Translations under genes and position numbers: made by a program
Notes under the pieces: generated by a model
Databases searched by the model: none
Told to the model about the DNA's origin: nothing
Seen by the model: only the letters and a program-made list of their open reading frames with translations
Origin: Banduia mediterranea
GTDB lineage: Bacteria; Pseudomonadota; Gammaproteobacteria; Nevskiales; Nevskiaceae
NCBI RefSeq assembly: GCF_031846245.1
Contig: NZ_JAVRIC010000026.1
Location: 1-57,957 of the forward strand
Reading direction: 5' to 3'
Length of the DNA stretch: 57,957 bases
Shown here: positions 9,751 to 19,424 of the stretch, one piece after another
Layout of the letters: each line of letters starts with the position of its first letter
Numbering within the stretch: the first letter of the stretch is position 1

Positions 9751-9975
9751 ATGAACAGCGACATCCTCAAGGGCTCCTGGAAGGTGATGGGAGGGCGTCT
9801 CAAGAGCACCTGGGGCGCGTTGACCGACGACGACCTGATGCAGGTTCAAGGCAATTACGAGCGTTTGTGCGGGAAACTGCAGAGCAAGTACGGCCTGAAT
9901 CGTGAACAGGCCGGAAAGCAGATCGACGAGTTTGTCGGCAAGTTCGAGCGCGACAATCGGTCCGCCCCACATTGA
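9751..9975 (+). CDS. CsbD family stress-associated small protein
   Basis: A 74-residue hydrophilic protein. The ATG at 9751 follows GTGGAGATCGGC and is preferred over an in-frame GTG at 9739. MNSDILKGSWKVMGGRLKSTWGALTDDDL is the family opening (KG.W....G..K..WG.LTDDDL), with YGLNREQAGKQIDEFV near the end. CsbD proteins are induced by general stress; no biochemical activity is known. It lies 110 bases ahead of the BON protein gene, another stress-type gene on the same strand. Confidence 0.9.
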   Translation: MNSDILKGSWKVMGGRLKSTWGALTDDDLMQVQGNYERLCGKLQSKYGLNREQAGKQIDEFVGKFERDNRSAPH

Positions 9976-10084
9976 CACTTTCGTCGGTCCGGATTCGCAC
10001 TCGACATATTCGATTTTTCAAACAGAGCCGCCCGAGATTCCACGGCTCGACCTCGCCAATGAGAAACCAAAGGAGACACATCTT

Positions 10085-10417
10085 ATGAAGTCCGATACCA
10101 AGACCCTGTTGCTCGCCGCCGTTCTCGGTGCCTCGGTGCCGATGGCCGTGATCGCCGGCGATGACTACAAGGACAAATCCACGATGGAGAAGACCGGCGA
10201 CTATATTTCGGACGCTGCGATGACCGCCAAGGTGAAGGCCGCGCTGGTGGCGGAGGACGATCTCAGCGCGCTGGATATCGACGTCGAGACCGATCAGGGC
10301 GTGGTCACGCTCAGCGGCATGGTCGACAACGATGCGCAGGCCGAACTGGCCGAGCAGAAGGTCGAGGAACTCGACGGCGTCAAGGGCGTGAACAACAAGC
10401 TGGTTGCCAGCGACTAG
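10085..10417 (+). CDS. BON-domain periplasmic protein (OsmY-like)
   Basis: A 110-residue protein beginning MKSDTKTLLLAAVLGASVPM with a cleavable signal peptide (likely cut after VIAG). The mature part has one BON domain: DAAMTAKVKAALVAEDDLSALDIDVETDQGVVTLSG, then QAELAEQKVEELDGVKGVNNKL. BON proteins such as OsmY bind membranes and are induced by osmotic or envelope stress; OsmY has two domains, this one has one. An AAAGGAGAC site lies upstream, and a strong terminator follows. Confidence 0.92.
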   Translation: MKSDTKTLLLAAVLGASVPMAVIAGDDYKDKSTMEKTGDYISDAAMTAKVKAALVAEDDLSALDIDVETDQGVVTLSGMVDNDAQAELAEQKVEELDGVKGVNNKLVASD

Positions 10418-10460
10418 CCCGATTCCGTGCGAATTCTCAGTATCTTGAGAATTCCGGAAG

Positions 10461-10496
10461 AAAAAACCCCGCCGGAACGATTCCGGCGGGGTTTTT
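10461..10496. terminator. Rho-independent terminator, usable from both strands
   Basis: CCCCGCCGGAA (10467-10477), loop CGA, TTCCGGCGGGG (10481-10491), with an A-run before and TTTTT after. It lies between the convergent BON-protein and OPT-transporter genes. Confidence 0.95.
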
Positions 10497-10533
10497 CATG
10501 TCCGCTGATGAGGCGGGGCAGGGCCCATCGCGC

Positions 10534-12453
10534 TCAGGCCTGTGCGCGTGAGGACACCCGATAGAGCAGCCAGGCGATTACGGCCAGTATCAGGAGCCCC
10601 AGCCACTGACCGAAGTGCAGGGCGTCCGGCAGGGCCAGCACGTCGGCACTGCCGGCCAGCACGATCGGAATCGCAATGAAGATGCCCATCAGTGCCTCGC
10701 CGGTGATCAGGCCGGCGGCGAACAGGGTGCCCTTGCGGGTGGCGGCTTCGGCGCGGGCTTCGTCCTTGCCGGCGCGTCGTGTGATCGCCCAGTTGAGCAG
10801 GCCGCCGAGGAAGATCGGCACCATCAGCTCCAGCGGCAGATAGATGCCGATGGCGGCGGCCAGCACAGGCACCCGAAAGTTGGCTCCGCGCGCCTTGAGA
10901 ATCTCGTCCAGCACGATCAGGGCCGCGCCGATGCCGGCGCCGACGGCGATCGTGTTCCAGGGCAGTTCGCCACCGAAGATGCCCTTGGCCACGGAGGCCA
11001 TCAGCGTGGCCTGCGGCGCCAGCAGCGGATTCGGATGCTCGGCGGTCGGGGTACCGATGCCGTAGGCGGCGGCGAGCAGGTTCAGCACGGGCGCCATCAC
11101 CAATGCGCACGAGAACGCGCCCACGGCGAGCATCGCCTGCTGACGCCACGGTGTGGCGCCGACGATATGGCCGCATTTGAGGTCCTGCAGGTTGTCGCCG
11201 CCGACACAGGCGGCGCAACAGACCACGGCGCCGATCATGATGGCCGCCACCGGGCCGATTTCGGAGCCCTTGCCGAGCAGCATCAACAGCACCAGCGCGG
11301 CGAACAGAATCGTGGCGATGGTGATGCCGGAGACCGGATTGTTCGACGAACCGACCAGGCCCGCCATGTAGGCCGAGACCGAGACGAACAGGAAGCCGGC
11401 CACGATCATGATCACGGTCATCGGAATGCTGACGGTCCATGAACCGACGATGGCCTGATAGAGGCCGGCCAGCGGCAGCGTGAACAGCACCAGGCCGATG
11501 AGGATGTACTTCATCGGAATGTCCTGCTCGGTGTGCGCGACCGTCTTGCCGACGTTGTCGCGTGCCACCGCCAGACCGCTGCGAATGCCCGAAACCAGCG
11601 ACTTGCGCAGCGAGATCATGGTCCAGACGCCGCCGATCAGCATCGCACCGACGCCCAGATAGCGGATTTGCGCCGACCAGATCGCGCCAGCCGCATCGGC
11701 GGCACTGGCGCCGGCCAGTGCGCCGGAAAGCTGCGCGTTGCCGTCCAGGAAGAAGGCCGAATAGATCGGAATCGCGATGTTCCAGGAGATCACCGCGCCG
11801 GACAGGCAGACGATGCCGATGTTGAGACCGACGATGTAGCCGACGCCGAACAGGGCCGGCGACAGGTTGGTGCCGAAATAGGCGATGCCCTTGCCGACCC
11901 AGGCCGAGGCTGCGGCGGTATCCGGAATCAGGCGCAGACCGCTGCCGGCGGCGAGCTTGACCAGACCGCCGAGCAGTGCGGAACCGGCCAATACCTTGAC
12001 GCCCTGACCGGGATTCTCGCCGGTCTTGAGCACTTCGGCCGCAGCCTTGCCTTCGGGGAAGGCCATGTTCTGGTCGACGATCAGCGAACGACGCAACGGC
12101 ACCGAGAAGATCACGCCGAGCAGACCGCCGAGACCGGCGATGGCCATGACCCAGGAATAGCGGAAATCGTCCCAGTAGCCGAGGATGATCAGCGCGGGAA
12201 TCGTGAAGATCACGCCGGCGGCGATCGAGGAGCCGGCCGAGGCGCCGGTCTGAACGATGTTGTTTTCGAGGATGCCGCCGCCGCCCAGCAGGCGCAGCAC
12301 CGCCATCGAGACGACCGCGGCCGGAATCGCGGATGCGATGGTGAGCCCCGCGAACAGGCCGAGATAGGTATTCGCCGCCGCCAGCACCACCGCCAGCACG
12401 ATGGACAGCAATACGGCACGAATCGTCAACTGTGCTTGAGCGATGTCGCTCAT
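10534..12453 (-). CDS. OPT family oligopeptide transporter
   Basis: A 639-residue, very hydrophobic protein with about 15-16 membrane segments. It begins QLTIRAVLLSIVLAVVLAAANTYLGLFAGLTI, the usual OPT opening. VPLRRSLIVDQNMAFPEGKAAAEVL and GDNLQDLKCGHIVGATPWRQQ are conserved in the bacterial OPT branch. These proteins import oligopeptides or metal chelates by proton coupling; the specific substrate is unknown. Monocistronic, converging on the BON gene. Confidence 0.93.
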   Translation of the reverse strand: MSDIAQAQLTIRAVLLSIVLAVVLAAANTYLGLFAGLTIASAIPAAVVSMAVLRLLGGGGILENNIVQTGASAGSSIAAGVIFTIPALIILGYWDDFRYSWVMAIAGLGGLLGVIFSVPLRRSLIVDQNMAFPEGKAAAEVLKTGENPGQGVKVLAGSALLGGLVKLAAGSGLRLIPDTAAASAWVGKGIAYFGTNLSPALFGVGYIVGLNIGIVCLSGAVISWNIAIPIYSAFFLDGNAQLSGALAGASAADAAGAIWSAQIRYLGVGAMLIGGVWTMISLRKSLVSGIRSGLAVARDNVGKTVAHTEQDIPMKYILIGLVLFTLPLAGLYQAIVGSWTVSIPMTVIMIVAGFLFVSVSAYMAGLVGSSNNPVSGITIATILFAALVLLMLLGKGSEIGPVAAIMIGAVVCCAACVGGDNLQDLKCGHIVGATPWRQQAMLAVGAFSCALVMAPVLNLLAAAYGIGTPTAEHPNPLLAPQATLMASVAKGIFGGELPWNTIAVGAGIGAALIVLDEILKARGANFRVPVLAAAIGIYLPLELMVPIFLGGLLNWAITRRAGKDEARAEAATRKGTLFAAGLITGEALMGIFIAIPIVLAGSADVLALPDALHFGQWLGLLILAVIAWLLYRVSSRAQA

Positions 12454-12577
12454 GTACGGATCTCCCCCAAAGAAACGAAAAGAAATGGCGCCGGCAGAGC
12501 GGCGCCTATGGGGGAGAGAATAATCGCAAAGCCGGGTTCAGGTTAGCGTGAATCACGCACTGCGTGATGCCGACCGA

Positions 12578-12613
12578 CCCTCGCCCGCTTGCGGGAGAGC
12601 GGTGGGTGAGGGG
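12578..12613. repeat. Dispersed palindromic repeat of the CTC-GGGAGAG-GGGTGAGGG type
   Basis: CCCTCGCCCGCTTGCGGGAGAG forms a near-perfect hairpin and is followed by GGTGGGTGAGGGG. Elements of this style are scattered in many proteobacterial genomes. A related copy sits inside the lhr gene at 48885-48920. Here it is intergenic, between the DJ-1/PfpI and OPT genes. Confidence 0.7.
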
Positions 12614-12706
12614 AACGGCCGCAGGCGATTCATTGTGCGGGGTGGCGCTTGCGCCATGGCCGTTATCCCGGCGTTCCGGTCTGCTGCGACAGGCCGGTGG
12701 CGTCGT

Positions 12707-13276
12707 TCAGTGGACCGCTTCTTCCTGCCCGGCGTGATAGCCCTCCGCGATTTCCTCGACCAGCTTGCTGCAGAAGGCGGCCAGATCCTTGGGCGTGCGG
12801 CTGGTGATCAGACCTTCGTCGACCACCACTTCCTGATCGACGACGCGGGCGCCGGCATTGGCCAGATCGCGATGGATCGAGTGCACGGCCGTCATCTTGC
12901 GGCCTTCCACCACCCCGGCGTTGATCAGCAGCCACGGCCCGTGACAGATTGCGGCCACCGGCTTGCCTTCGTCGAAGAATTCGCGCGTGAAGCGGATCGC
13001 TTCGTCGTTGGTGCGAAGCTGGTCAGGGTTGAACAGGCCGCCGGGAATCACCAGCGCGTCATAGTCCTTGGCGCGGGACGAATTGACCGGCTGGTCCACG
13101 CCCACCTCCTGGCCTTTTTCGAAGTGTTTGAAGCCCTGAATCTTCCCGGATTCCGGTGAAACTATGTCGACTCGCGCCCCCGCATTCTGCAAGGCCTTGC
13201 GCGGCTCGAACAGTTCGGACTGCTCGAAACCGTGTGTGGCCAGAATCGCGACTCGCTTCCCGTTCAGATCTGCCAT
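12707..13276 (-). CDS. DJ-1/PfpI family class I glutamine amidotransferase-like protein
   Basis: A 189-residue protein from the ATG at 13276 (ribosome site CAAGGAGATTCGAC). The nucleophile elbow AICHGPWLL carries the reactive Cys, and the partner Glu is in ATHGFEQSEL. VDQEVVVDEGLITSRTPKDLAAFC near the end is typical of the PfpI/YhbO/YraA branch, described as stress proteins with deglycase, glyoxalase or protease activity. Which applies here cannot be decided. Confidence 0.92.
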   Translation of the reverse strand: MADLNGKRVAILATHGFEQSELFEPRKALQNAGARVDIVSPESGKIQGFKHFEKGQEVGVDQPVNSSRAKDYDALVIPGGLFNPDQLRTNDEAIRFTREFFDEGKPVAAICHGPWLLINAGVVEGRKMTAVHSIHRDLANAGARVVDQEVVVDEGLITSRTPKDLAAFCSKLVEEIAEGYHAGQEEAVH

Positions 13277-13405
13277 GTCGAATCTCCTTGGGTTGTCGGT
13301 CGTGGCGTGTGACCGGGCGGTCTGCCCGGTCACGTTCCGGCGCTATGCTCGCACCCTCCGCTGATCTTGAACTGAATCGCTTGGGCCTATTTTTGTTCAG
13401 CTTGT

Positions 13406-14680
<1,275 letters not shown>

Positions 14681-14721
14681 GGGCGGACCTTTGGGGAGCC
14701 TTGGAGCGATCAGCTTAGCGT

Positions 14722-14762
14722 TCAAAAAAGGGGCCGGAGCGCGATCGCGTCGCTCCGGCCCT
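14722..14762 (-). terminator. Rho-independent terminator of the lipoprotein gene
   Basis: GGGCCGGAGCG (14731-14741) and CGCTCCGGCCC (14751-14761) form an 11-bp stem. On the minus strand it is followed by CTTTTTT, just after the lipoprotein gene and before the antiporter gene. Confidence 0.9.
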
Positions 14763-14815
14763 GCGGCGAAGGGTTCCGGATCAGGCCATTGGCGCATCCG
14801 GAATGACGGACGGGT

Positions 14816-15058
14816 TCACACGCAATCGAAGATCGCGACCTTCTCGTCGTCCACCTCGTTGACATTGCGCATCTTCGCCGACTTTCCGAGACCGGAGCAG
14901 TACTCCATGGCGTTCTGGGTAACGGCGCTGAGAGAATTGTCTTCGTAGGTGAATGTGACGCTATCCGGGGTCGGATTGAGCTTGGTGGGCTCGGATCCAC
15001 ATGCGCTGAGCAGCAGCATTGGGGCGAGCATCGAAATCGACTGCATGAATCTTGACAT
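14816..15058 (-). CDS. Small lipoprotein, function unknown
   Basis: An 80-residue protein started at the ATG at 15058, after CCAGGAGATTCGCA. A signal peptide ends in the lipobox LLLSACGS, so Cys20 would be acylated after signal peptidase II cleavage. The residue after the Cys is Gly, which does not suggest inner-membrane retention by the Asp+2 rule. The mature part is about 60 residues with two further Cys (EYCSGLG and the terminal FDCV) that could form a disulfide. Not otherwise recognised. Confidence 0.8.
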   Translation of the reverse strand: MSRFMQSISMLAPMLLLSACGSEPTKLNPTPDSVTFTYEDNSLSAVTQNAMEYCSGLGKSAKMRNVNEVDDEKVAIFDCV

Positions 15059-15299
15059 TGCGAATCTCCTGGGGGGAGGGATCAGCCCTGACCGGACTGG
15101 CGCCGCCATTGATAGCCGCTAGCCGTGAATCATTGCTGAACTCTGGACGGACAGCGGCACGGGCCGTTCCGTCGAGGCCAATCGGCGCCGATGCCGCATT
15201 CCAGCGTCGTTTGGTCTGTCCGCGACAATGCTGAGCGCCTGTGGTTCAGGTGTTGCCGCTATCATTGGGCGCTGTCCCACACATTGAAGACCCACGCGC

Positions 15300-16070
15300 G
15301 TGGCTGAGTTGAACCGATCTCCATTTTCGCTGGCCTCGCGTGTTGCCCTGGTCACGGGCTCGGCCGGCGGACTTGGCTACGAAATCGGGTTCGCCCTGGC
15401 ACGAGCTGGCGCCAAGGTCTATATCCACGGTCGTGATGTCAAAAAGCTCAAGGCGGCTGCGCGTGGCTTCGCGCAGCAGGGCTTGATGGCGACTCCGGTG
15501 GTCTTCGACCTGGCCGATTCGCAGGCGATCGATTCGGCGATCGCCTCGATCGCCGGGCGTGAAGGACGCTTCGACATTCTCGTCAACAACGCCGGTACGC
15601 GCGATCGGCGCGGTCTGTCAGAGCTGGATTCGGACGCGGTACGGCGCGTGCTGGAAATCGATCTGGTGGCGCCGTTCCAATTGTCGCGCTGTGCCGCACG
15701 GCACCTGCGCAGTGGTGGCCGCATCATCAACATCACCTCCATCGCCGGCCCGATTTCGCGCAGCGGAGATGCCGCCTATACCGCCGCCAAGGGCGGCCTC
15801 GAAGCGCTGACGCGAGCCCTGGCCGCCGAACTCGGTGCCCAGGGCATCACCTGCAATGCCGTGGCGCCGGGCTTCTTCGCGACCGCCGCCAATGCCGAGA
15901 TGCTCGCCGACGCCGATCTGGACGACTGGTTGCGCCGCCGCACCTCGCTGGGGCGTTGGGGCAGGCCCGCTGAAATCGCCGGTGCCGTGGTGTTTCTGGC
16001 TTCCGAGGCGGCGTCTTACGTCACCGGCCAAGTCATCGCCGTGGACGGCGGTTATCTCGCGCACTTTTGA
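15300..16070 (+). CDS. SDR family oxidoreductase, gluconate 5-dehydrogenase-like
   Basis: A 256-residue classical short-chain dehydrogenase. The cofactor motif is TGSAGGLGYEIG (TGxxxGxG), followed by LVNNAG, the Ser in NITSIAG and the catalytic YTAAKGG (YxxxK). FLASEAASYVTGQVIAVDGGY closes it as in FabG and gluconate or glucose dehydrogenases. HGRD after the second strand suggests NADP(H) use. The GTG start at 15300 fits the family N-terminus. The substrate is not readable. Confidence 0.9.
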   Translation: MAELNRSPFSLASRVALVTGSAGGLGYEIGFALARAGAKVYIHGRDVKKLKAAARGFAQQGLMATPVVFDLADSQAIDSAIASIAGREGRFDILVNNAGTRDRRGLSELDSDAVRRVLEIDLVAPFQLSRCAARHLRSGGRIINITSIAGPISRSGDAAYTAAKGGLEALTRALAAELGAQGITCNAVAPGFFATAANAEMLADADLDDWLRRRTSLGRWGRPAEIAGAVVFLASEAASYVTGQVIAVDGGYLAHF

Positions 16071-16170
16071 GCCGGCGGTGCCTGCGCGTGCCGGACAGCC
16101 GCTCGGCAGGGTTTTGGCGCGTGGCCCGCTCGGGTTATGGTCGGTGGCCCGAAACCACCAGGGAACCTGC

Positions 16171-17319
16171 ATGACGCACTTCGCAAGAAGGTTGGCCGTC
16201 GGCTTGGCTCTCCTCGCCGCCTCGCCAGTCTGGGCCCAGGACGGCCAAGCCTCAGCCACTGCTTCCTCCTCCGAAAGCACGGCTGCCGCTGAAGCCGAAA
16301 ATTCCAGCGCTGAGTCCACCGCAGACGTATTGAAAGTGGGTGTTCGCCAGAACCCACCGTTCGTGATTCGATCCGACAACGGTGATTTCGACGGCATCGC
16401 CATCGAGCTGTGGAACCAGATTGCCGACGATCTGGGCATGGACTTCGAATACCTTGTCGCCAGCGACGTCGGCGCTTTGCTGCAGGGCTTGGGCGAGGGG
16501 CGCTATGACCTCGGCGTCGGGGCGCTCACCGTGACCGCCGCCCGCGCAGAGGCCGTGGACTTCACGCAGCCGTTCTACCGCGGCGGCATCGGCATCGCCA
16601 CGCGTGAGGAACGGGGCCTGCTGCATGCCTTGGGTGCCTTGGTGTCGCTGGACTTCCTCAAGGCGATTGCTGCACTGATGGTGGTCCTGCTGCTGGTCGG
16701 GGTGCTGGTCTGGCTGTTCGAACGTCGTCGCAATCCGGAACAGTTCGGCGGTTCCACGGCACAAGGCATCGGCGCGGGCCTCTGGTGGTCGGCGGTCACC
16801 ATGACCACGGTCGGCTATGGCGACAAGGCGCCGGCCTCGTTCGGCGGTCGTGTCATCGGTCTGGTCTGGATGTTCGCCAGCATTATCACGATCAGCGGCT
16901 TCACGGCGGCGATCGCCTCGTCGATCACGGTCGGGCGGCTCACCACGCAGGTGAGCGGTGTGAGCGATCTGCCACGGGTTCGCGTCGCCTCGGTGGCCGG
17001 CTCGACCAGCGAGGACTTCGCGCGCGGCGAGGGGCTGGCGATCGCCTCGGTCGCCGACCCCGCAGAAGCGCTGCGCCGCCTGAGCACGAATCAGGTCGAC
17101 GCCGTGCTGTACGACGCGCCGATTCTGCAGTCCCGTATTTTTCGACAGAAACTGGACCGGTTGACCGTGCTGCCGGAGCTGGTGCGCGAAGAGGACTACG
17201 CGCTGGCGCTGCCGCGCGATTCACGTCTGCGCAAACCGATCAATCAGGCCCTGCTGCGGGTTACCGAGGCGCCGCAGTGGCAGGAGACGCTGGACCGGTA
17301 TCTGGGCGCGCAGCGCTGA
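16171..17319 (+). CDS. Prokaryotic glutamate-receptor-like potassium channel (GluR0 type)
   Basis: A 382-residue protein. Residues 1-22 are a signal peptide (ending PVWA), followed by a Ser/Ala/Glu-rich linker. Residues about 53-160 form the first lobe of a solute-binding domain (VLKVGVRQNPPFVI, YDLGVGALTVTAARAEAVDFTQPF). This lobe is interrupted by a pore module: a membrane helix (about 162-184), the K+ filter TVGYGD (213-218) and a second helix (226-250). Residues 265-382 complete the binding domain. This S1-pore-S2 order is that of GluR0, a ligand-gated K+ channel. The ligand, probably an amino acid, is unknown. It opens a block of four membrane genes on the same strand. Confidence 0.92.
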   Translation: MTHFARRLAVGLALLAASPVWAQDGQASATASSSESTAAAEAENSSAESTADVLKVGVRQNPPFVIRSDNGDFDGIAIELWNQIADDLGMDFEYLVASDVGALLQGLGEGRYDLGVGALTVTAARAEAVDFTQPFYRGGIGIATREERGLLHALGALVSLDFLKAIAALMVVLLLVGVLVWLFERRRNPEQFGGSTAQGIGAGLWWSAVTMTTVGYGDKAPASFGGRVIGLVWMFASIITISGFTAAIASSITVGRLTTQVSGVSDLPRVRVASVAGSTSEDFARGEGLAIASVADPAEALRRLSTNQVDAVLYDAPILQSRIFRQKLDRLTVLPELVREEDYALALPRDSRLRKPINQALLRVTEAPQWQETLDRYLGAQR

Positions 17320-17410
17320 AGACGCCGGAAGGGCGGGCTCAGCCCGCGTACGGGTACGTGGCACTAAGTTTGGCCGCTTCGATCCTGTTCCCGTCCGAGC
17401 CGCGCCGCAC

Positions 17411-18496
17411 ATGACACTACTGCTGCTGTTTCTGCTGCTGGCGCTGGCGACCTCGTTCGCCTGTTCGCTGTGGGAGGCGGTGCTGCTGTCGATCACGCCC
17501 AGCTTCGTCTCCGAACAGCTCGCCAGCGGACGCCGAGGCGCCGGTCTGCTGGACGCACTCAAACGCGATATCGAGCGTCCGCTGGTGGCGATCCTGTCAC
17601 TCAACACGATCGCCCATACGATTGGTGCGATTGGTGTGGGCGCGCAGGCCAACAAGCTGCTTGGCAGCGGCGGCGTGCGGATATTCGGCTACAGCCTGCA
17701 CTACGAGGCACTGGTTGCCGCCGGCATGACGTTGGCGATTTTGATTGTGTCGGAGATCGTGCCCAAGACGCTCGGTGCAAACCACTGGAAGCGTCTGGCG
17801 GTGCCCACGGCGCTGTGCCTGCGGCCTCTGGTGACGGTGCTGTTCCCGCTGGTCTGGTTCGGGCGCATGCTGACGCACTGGCTCAGTCGCGACGGCGCCG
17901 AATCGGTATTCAGCCATCGCGAATTTCTGGCGATGAGCGAACTCGGACTGCAGGAAGGCCGGCTCGGCGAGGAGGAATATCGCGTCATTCAGAACCTGCT
18001 GCGTTTTCGCGAACAGCGCGTGCGCGAAATCATGACGCCACGCACCGTGGTGATTGCGGCCGATGCCGACGAGACCGTGACGCAGTTTCTGGAACGGCGA
18101 CCGCGCCTGCAATTCTCGCGCGTGCCGGTGTATCGCGGCAGCGTCGACAGCGTGATCGGCATGGTCATGCGCAAGGATCTGCTGGCGGCCAAGGCCGAAG
18201 GGCAGGGCGAGGTCGCGGTGGCGAGCCTGCAGCGCGAGGTCATGATCGTGCCGGACCTGATGGTGATCCCGCGCCTGCTGCGCGAACTGGTGGATCGGCG
18301 CGAACAGCTGGCCGTGGTGGTCGACGAGTACGGCGCCTCGGTCGGTGTCGTGACCTTCGAGGACGTGATCGAGGAGTTGCTGGGTCTGGAAGTGATGGAC
18401 GAGTCCGACCGTGTGGGCGACATGCAGGAACTGGCGCGGCGCTCCGCCCGCCGTGCTGGCAGCCGCGCGGCGCGGGGGGAATCGCATGAATCGTAG
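17411..18496 (+). CDS. CNNM/CorC-type transporter: DUF21 membrane domain plus CBS pair
   Basis: A 361-residue protein. Residues 1-150 form the DUF21 membrane domain (SLWEAVLLSITPSFVSEQ; LIVSEIVPKTLGANH) and residues about 195-330 a pair of CBS domains (REIMTPRTVVIAADADETV; QLAVVVDEYGASVGVVTFED). The C-terminal CorC_HlyC domain present in longer relatives is absent. CNNM/CorC proteins move or sense Mg2+ or Na+, with CBS domains binding adenine nucleotides. The last bases overlap the next gene's ATG at 18486, so the two are probably co-translated. Confidence 0.9.
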   Translation: MTLLLLFLLLALATSFACSLWEAVLLSITPSFVSEQLASGRRGAGLLDALKRDIERPLVAILSLNTIAHTIGAIGVGAQANKLLGSGGVRIFGYSLHYEALVAAGMTLAILIVSEIVPKTLGANHWKRLAVPTALCLRPLVTVLFPLVWFGRMLTHWLSRDGAESVFSHREFLAMSELGLQEGRLGEEEYRVIQNLLRFREQRVREIMTPRTVVIAADADETVTQFLERRPRLQFSRVPVYRGSVDSVIGMVMRKDLLAAKAEGQGEVAVASLQREVMIVPDLMVIPRLLRELVDRREQLAVVVDEYGASVGVVTFEDVIEELLGLEVMDESDRVGDMQELARRSARRAGSRAARGESHES

Positions 18497-19331
18497 CGAT
18501 CCGCCAACAGGCCCCGGCGAGCCCGCGGGTACACTGCCGCCCATGCCGAATACTGGAAATACCGTGCGGGACCGTGTGCGCTACTGGGTCGACCCCTACG
18601 TCGGCGTGCAGGCGACGCCGCCTGCCTGCACGATGCTGGCCCTGGACGTGGCCATGATCGGCTTTTTCATGCTCACCACTTTCCTGCCGCGTTCGCCCTG
18701 GCTGACCTACGCGGACTACGCGCTCGGCGGGCTGCTGGCGGTGGAGTGGGGACTGCGCCTGTGGGTCGCACGCGACCGTCTGGCGTTCTTCTCGCGGCCG
18801 CTGGTGCTGGTCGATCTGGTGGTGGTGCTGTCGCTGCTGGCGCCGAGCCTGACCGAGAACTTCGCGTTCCTGCGGGTGTTGCGCGCGATGCGTCTGCTGC
18901 GTTCGTATCATGTACTCACGGTGCTGCGCACGCAGTCGCGCTTCTTTCGGCGGCACGAACTGGTGATCTTCAGCGCCACGCATCTGCTGGTCTTCGTGTT
19001 CGTGGTGTCGGCTGCGGTCTACGCCTTGCAGGCGCGCGTCAACGATCAGATCAACAACTATGTCGACGCCTTGTACTTCACCGTGACCACGCTGACGACG
19101 ACGGGCTTCGGCGATATCGTCATGGTGGGCCCGGCCGGACGCCTGCTGTCGGTAGTCATCATGATCGTCGGGGTGTCGCTGTTTCTGCGCCTGATCCAGG
19201 CGATCTTCCGGCCGCCGCATGTGAGCCACGAATGCCCGGACTGCGGGCTGACCCGTCATGACATGGATGCCGTGCACTGCAAGCACTGCGGCTTGCTGCT
19301 GCACATCCGCACTCAGGGCGCCAACGAGTAG
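18486..19331 (+). CDS. Voltage-gated-type potassium channel with C-terminal zinc ribbon
   Basis: A 281-residue six-helix channel. Helix S4 reads FLRVLRAMRLLR with Arg at every third position (130, 133, 136, 139), a voltage-sensor pattern. The filter is TTTGFGD (about 204-210), GFG instead of GYG. After S6 comes a short zinc ribbon, CPDC ... CKHC (residues about 247-265), in place of the usual RCK or cyclic-nucleotide domain. The ATG at 18486 overlaps the preceding gene; an ATG at 18543 is an alternative. It would conduct K+ across the inner membrane; the ribbon may be a metal- or redox-sensitive element. Confidence 0.9.
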   Translation: MNRSDPPTGPGEPAGTLPPMPNTGNTVRDRVRYWVDPYVGVQATPPACTMLALDVAMIGFFMLTTFLPRSPWLTYADYALGGLLAVEWGLRLWVARDRLAFFSRPLVLVDLVVVLSLLAPSLTENFAFLRVLRAMRLLRSYHVLTVLRTQSRFFRRHELVIFSATHLLVFVFVVSAAVYALQARVNDQINNYVDALYFTVTTLTTTGFGDIVMVGPAGRLLSVVIMIVGVSLFLRLIQAIFRPPHVSHECPDCGLTRHDMDAVHCKHCGLLLHIRTQGANE

Positions 19332-19424
19332 CCACCGCGCTGCAGTGGCGCCATCTCAGCTTCGATACAGTCGTTACCTGCCAAGATCGGCGCCCCTGGT
19401 CACAAACTTGCCTGCCAATCCCGA

